Origin: Ignelater luminosus
Taxonomy: Eukaryota > Arthropoda > Insecta > Coleoptera > Elateridae
Reading direction: 5' to 3'
NCBI GenBank assembly: GCA_011009095.1
Contig: VTPC01090585.1
Span: forward strand, 491,015 to 555,014
DNA length: 64,000 nt
Shown: piece after piece, positions 61,039-64,000 of the stretch
How positions within the stretch are numbered: position 1 is the stretch's first letter
Layout: the number at the start of each line of letters is the position of its first letter
The notes under the pieces: generated by a model
Seen by the model: only the letters and a program-made list of their open reading frames with translations
The model's database searches: none
Told to the model about the DNA's origin: nothing
Made by a program: the position numbers and the translations under genes

Positions 61039-63557
61039 TACGCCAACAGTTTTCTTTTCCGTAGCTGGTTCATGAGGTGTAGCTAATCAAATCTGAAACA
61101 GATAGAAACATAATTTATGAAAAATGCAATAAAAGTCTTATCCTATCACTGACAGAATTGCGTTTTGTTTTTTGCAACTAATTGAACGTGCTGTCGCTTC
61201 ACAGTTTAGGTGAGGATAGTCTGAGTCTTGTTTGGACTAAGTTTGATTTTCCATCGCAAGGAGTCTTGAACTGTAAGAGCCACTCGAGCAAATGAGAATG
61301 AAGGTGCCTAAATTGCAGTGTTACCAGTGAGTTAATCACAAGATCGTCTTTTAGGGATATTATATGAATATTACAAGGTGTCAAACGATTTGAAAAACAG
61401 TGCCTTATTCCAGGAAAACTTATTTTTCTTGGCAGATGAAATATAATCTGTAAGTACTGTCAAAGATTTGCCATAAATAGCTTTGCTTTCGTTTTTCTAT
61501 TTGTTCTTCTTCATTTTCTTCAATTTCTTATTTTTTTTCTTTAACTTCTTTTTCTTTTTCTAGTATGAAAAAATACAGTTTGTTATAAATACTTCAAACA
61601 ATAACGTTATAATATCTATGCAATTTTCTAAGTCAAGTTTGTCATAGTTTTACAGAAAAAAATAAACAGATGAACTTTGTATCTCATTTGAAAAAAAATT
61701 GGCAAAATAAAAATTAACGATTCTTATAAATAAAACAATTTTTACTCATAATTTCCAGTATTTGACTAAAAGTTTAAATTATAATTATCAAATTATCAAA
61801 TAAAAGCAGGCGCTGAATTGTAAAACCTTAATATTATATCGTTGACACGTCGAGGTTTTTATTCAACAACTGACTTGTTACCAGATTCGGAGAAAGCTAT
61901 ATAAAGTTTTCTCAAGAGACTATAAAACTCAATAACTTAAACACAATTTTAGGGAAAAGTCTAACTATGACGGACAAGCGAATTAAAACCTAATAAACCA
62001 AGTGGCAGATAAGGGAGGATAAAAATGAGGAACTGTAGTCGAACGTCCCCAGGCGAAAGAACTCCCTGAGCGCTGAAAATTGATGATTTGTCATATACGT
62101 ATACGTACCTTAGGTGTATTTCACGACTACGATGAAACTGAACTGTTCGTCGATTAATGATCCAATACCTTAATTACTGGAGGAGCTAAAAAGCGTAAAA
62201 AAGGTTTATTACGGGACTTTTAAATTGAAACCGCATGATAAAAAATTATTTGTATAAAAAATGAACTTTTAAACAAGAAATAATGGCTAATAATTAATAA
62301 AAGTAGCATACTTACGTTCATCTCGTATTCATTAAACAGCACGGATTATCTTTAATCTCTGTTAATACGTCAATAGAGCTTAAAATTTGATTGAGTTTAC
62401 TTCTATGGTATTTTCGAATATTCGAACAGAGAGAGCCTTTTCCAATATAGGAATTCATTATTGAAGTATATTCCAGCAGTAAATATTTAATACCAAAGAC
62501 CATACAACCGAGACAAAAGGGACTGGCATTAAATGGTGAAACAAATCATAGTCAAGCCCCCAGAGTGGATGGGATATTTATCAATTCCGTGCTCGGTTAT
62601 GGCTTGATGCAGTCCGATTTTATGTTCAAAACAAAATGAACAAAGTTTTTCTAACACAGAGTTTCAAAGAGATATTTAACGAGGATTAACGAAGTATTAC
62701 AAAGTAACAACCTTGTGAATATAAAATCTTTAGAAACGAGCATAAGCACATTTAAATAGAATCACGCCACAATGACCATCTGTAATAAAACTCATTTCCG
62801 ATTTTATTACATTTAACATCACATTTAATATAGTTGGGTAATAGCAGGTGTAATATTAAAATGTTAATCTTGCACAACAAATACTTTTAATTAAAAGAGT
62901 CTTGTCGTTCTTCTTATTATATATCTTATGTATTACGTAGTTTCTTTACTAGGTTTAATTTAAATGTAATAAAGCCTAAGTACTAACATGAAAAAATTAG
63001 TAAAACGATATTTCTATAAATTACAATCTCAGGATGAACATTCGTCTAGTTCTTGATACATATGAGTATGTAGAAAGTCTGAATGTCATATCACAGCTTC
63101 GTCGGTCCTTATTTAATATAAAATCTTTGAGGGCGTGTAAGACAGTTGAGATATGTAGGCATCGCCACAACCGTAAGATTGTTAAGCAGACAACAGAACA
63201 TTCAATCTTACTATCAAATTTACAAAAAGTTCCAGGAAGACGCCGAAAAAGCACTTTTAACACTCGCGCACGTAAAATTAACATAAATCTATGAGATAAA
63301 ACTGAACCATTTTAACAAGTAATTTAAGAAAAATTCAAGAACTCATTTTATTTTGACATTTAGCTTTAGCAAATCAAAATTAATGTCATAAATTACTTTA
63401 ATGATTTTAGAGGAATTTCTACGCTTTTAATATTTACCGAAAATGTGCTCGATATAGAGATGAATTCTGATTAAATCATTAATATAAAGTTTCTCGAATT
63501 GTCATAGTATTTTAGACAAACTGTTAGTAGTTGCCTGCATTCTTGCCACACGCTGTA
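61039..63557. other. AT-rich stretch between two mariners, nothing assigned
   Basis: A pyrimidine-rich run lies at 61500-61562. The frames at 61199, 62318 and 63021-63294 (both strands) have no motif. The 86-codon plus frame at 63034 is Arg- and Lys-rich and is opposed by a frame of equal length, so it is probably chance. Confidence 0.45.
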
Positions 63558-64000
63558 CGAGGTGTGTGAGAAAAGTAATGAGACTGGCAACACTGCGGGA
63601 GATCTGGCAACGTTGTGTCTACCGGTCTGTGCTAAACCGGTTTGTTTATCGCTTCCATTTCCTCAGTCCGAGTTACAACTCCGTACAGCTAACACATTAT
63701 TTTTGACAGCGCCATCAGTGAAGTTGTGTTTTTGTTGTGTGTTACAGAAATGGAGCATCGGAATTTAGAGCAACGTTGTGCAATAAAGTTTTGTGTTAAA
63801 CTTGGTGAATCCGCGAGTGTGACTTTTGAAAAGTTGAAACAGGTCTATGGGGAACAGTGCTTATCAAGAGCACAAGTTTTCCGCTGGCACAAATTATTTT
63901 TGGACGGCCAAGAACACGTTAAAGATGAACCTCGCTCAGGGAAACCTTCAACTTCAAAAACTGACAAAAACGTTGAACGTGTGAGGGCTCTTGTGAGATC
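63558..64000 (+). mobile_element. Mariner-like transposon, copy 3 (5' part, cut by window end)
   Basis: The left end at 63558 reads CGAGGTGTGTGAGAAAAGTA and is preceded by TA (63556-63557). About 190 bases later a transposase frame opens on the plus strand. The outer CGAGG is shared with the other copies, but the rest of the terminal repeat and the protein are quite different, so this is a third lineage. The right end lies beyond the window. Confidence 0.85.
63750..64000 (+). CDS. Mariner-like transposase, N-terminal part, intact so far
   Basis: The ATG at 63750 opens 83 complete codons with no stop or frameshift up to the window edge. The protein begins MEHRNLEQRCAIKFCVKLGE and has the first DNA-binding region of mariner transposases (FEKLKQVYGEQCLSRAQVFR, then WHKLFLDGQE), followed by the typical DEPRSGKPSTSKTD linker and VERVRALVR. 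This part binds the element ends. The catalytic Asp residues would lie outside the window, so neither the acidic spacing nor the functional state can be judged. The plus-strand frame at 63562-63768 is a shadow in another phase. Confidence 0.88.
   Translation, partial: MEHRNLEQRCAIKFCVKLGESASVTFEKLKQVYGEQCLSRAQVFRWHKLFLDGQEHVKDEPRSGKPSTSKTDKNVERVRALVR

Noticed and set aside
63021-63294. Pair of 86-87 codon frames on both strands
   Set aside because: Equal-length opposed frames with basic low-information composition and no splice or promoter context.

Overview
The window looks like AT-rich nuclear DNA of an insect. The evidence is the set of transposable elements: three mariner-family copies, one jockey-type LINE and one LTR element whose primer-binding site matches tRNA-Lys(CUU). 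A beetle is a guess from the general look of the repeats, and nothing in the sequence proves it. I found no host protein-coding gene, tRNA, rRNA or CRISPR array that I can support. The window reads as intergenic or deep intronic DNA built from transposon copies and old repeats.

Layout. From 1 to 3.7 kb there is unassigned AT-rich sequence with one GC-richer, CCACCA-rich block (2.28-3.16 kb). A badly broken mariner lies at 3.71-4.87 kb on the minus strand. A repeat at 6.93-7.82 kb recurs at 53.15-53.98 kb in the same orientation. A GC-richer block with an internal direct repeat (11.85-12.39 kb) adjoins a 5'-truncated jockey-type LINE (about 12.4-14.4 kb, minus strand), whose reverse transcriptase frame is broken by one TAA. 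A GC-rich non-coding block lies at 20.16-21.76 kb. From 33.2 to 37.06 kb there is a long, decayed tandem array with a unit of about 140 bp. It is followed by a head-to-tail duplication (38.70-40.31 kb) that carries the remnant of an unknown reading frame, and by an inverted pair (36.13 and 40.46 kb) carrying a second one.

A short LTR element without pol lies at 42.18-44.68 kb. It has nearly identical LTRs of about 153 bp, a primer-binding site, a purine tract and a coiled-coil gag-like frame. Past it there are coding-like remnants (46.2-46.6 and 49.0-49.9 kb), a GGACGTCC-rich cluster (48.8-48.96 kb), a repeat pair near 54.2-54.7 kb and an unassigned 139-codon frame (57.84-58.26 kb). A second mariner (59.75-61.04 kb, minus strand) is complete at both ends and disabled by two single-base insertions. 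A third mariner of a different lineage begins at 63.56 kb on the plus strand and runs off the window with its reading frame intact as far as it can be seen.

The genes do not form a pathway. Each transposase or polymerase acted only on its own element. The points most worth a second look are the two unknown coding remnants kept in parallel copies (38-40.6 kb), the pol-less LTR element, and the conserved frame shared by the 7 kb and 53 kb repeats. I did not find a convincing new biological system.
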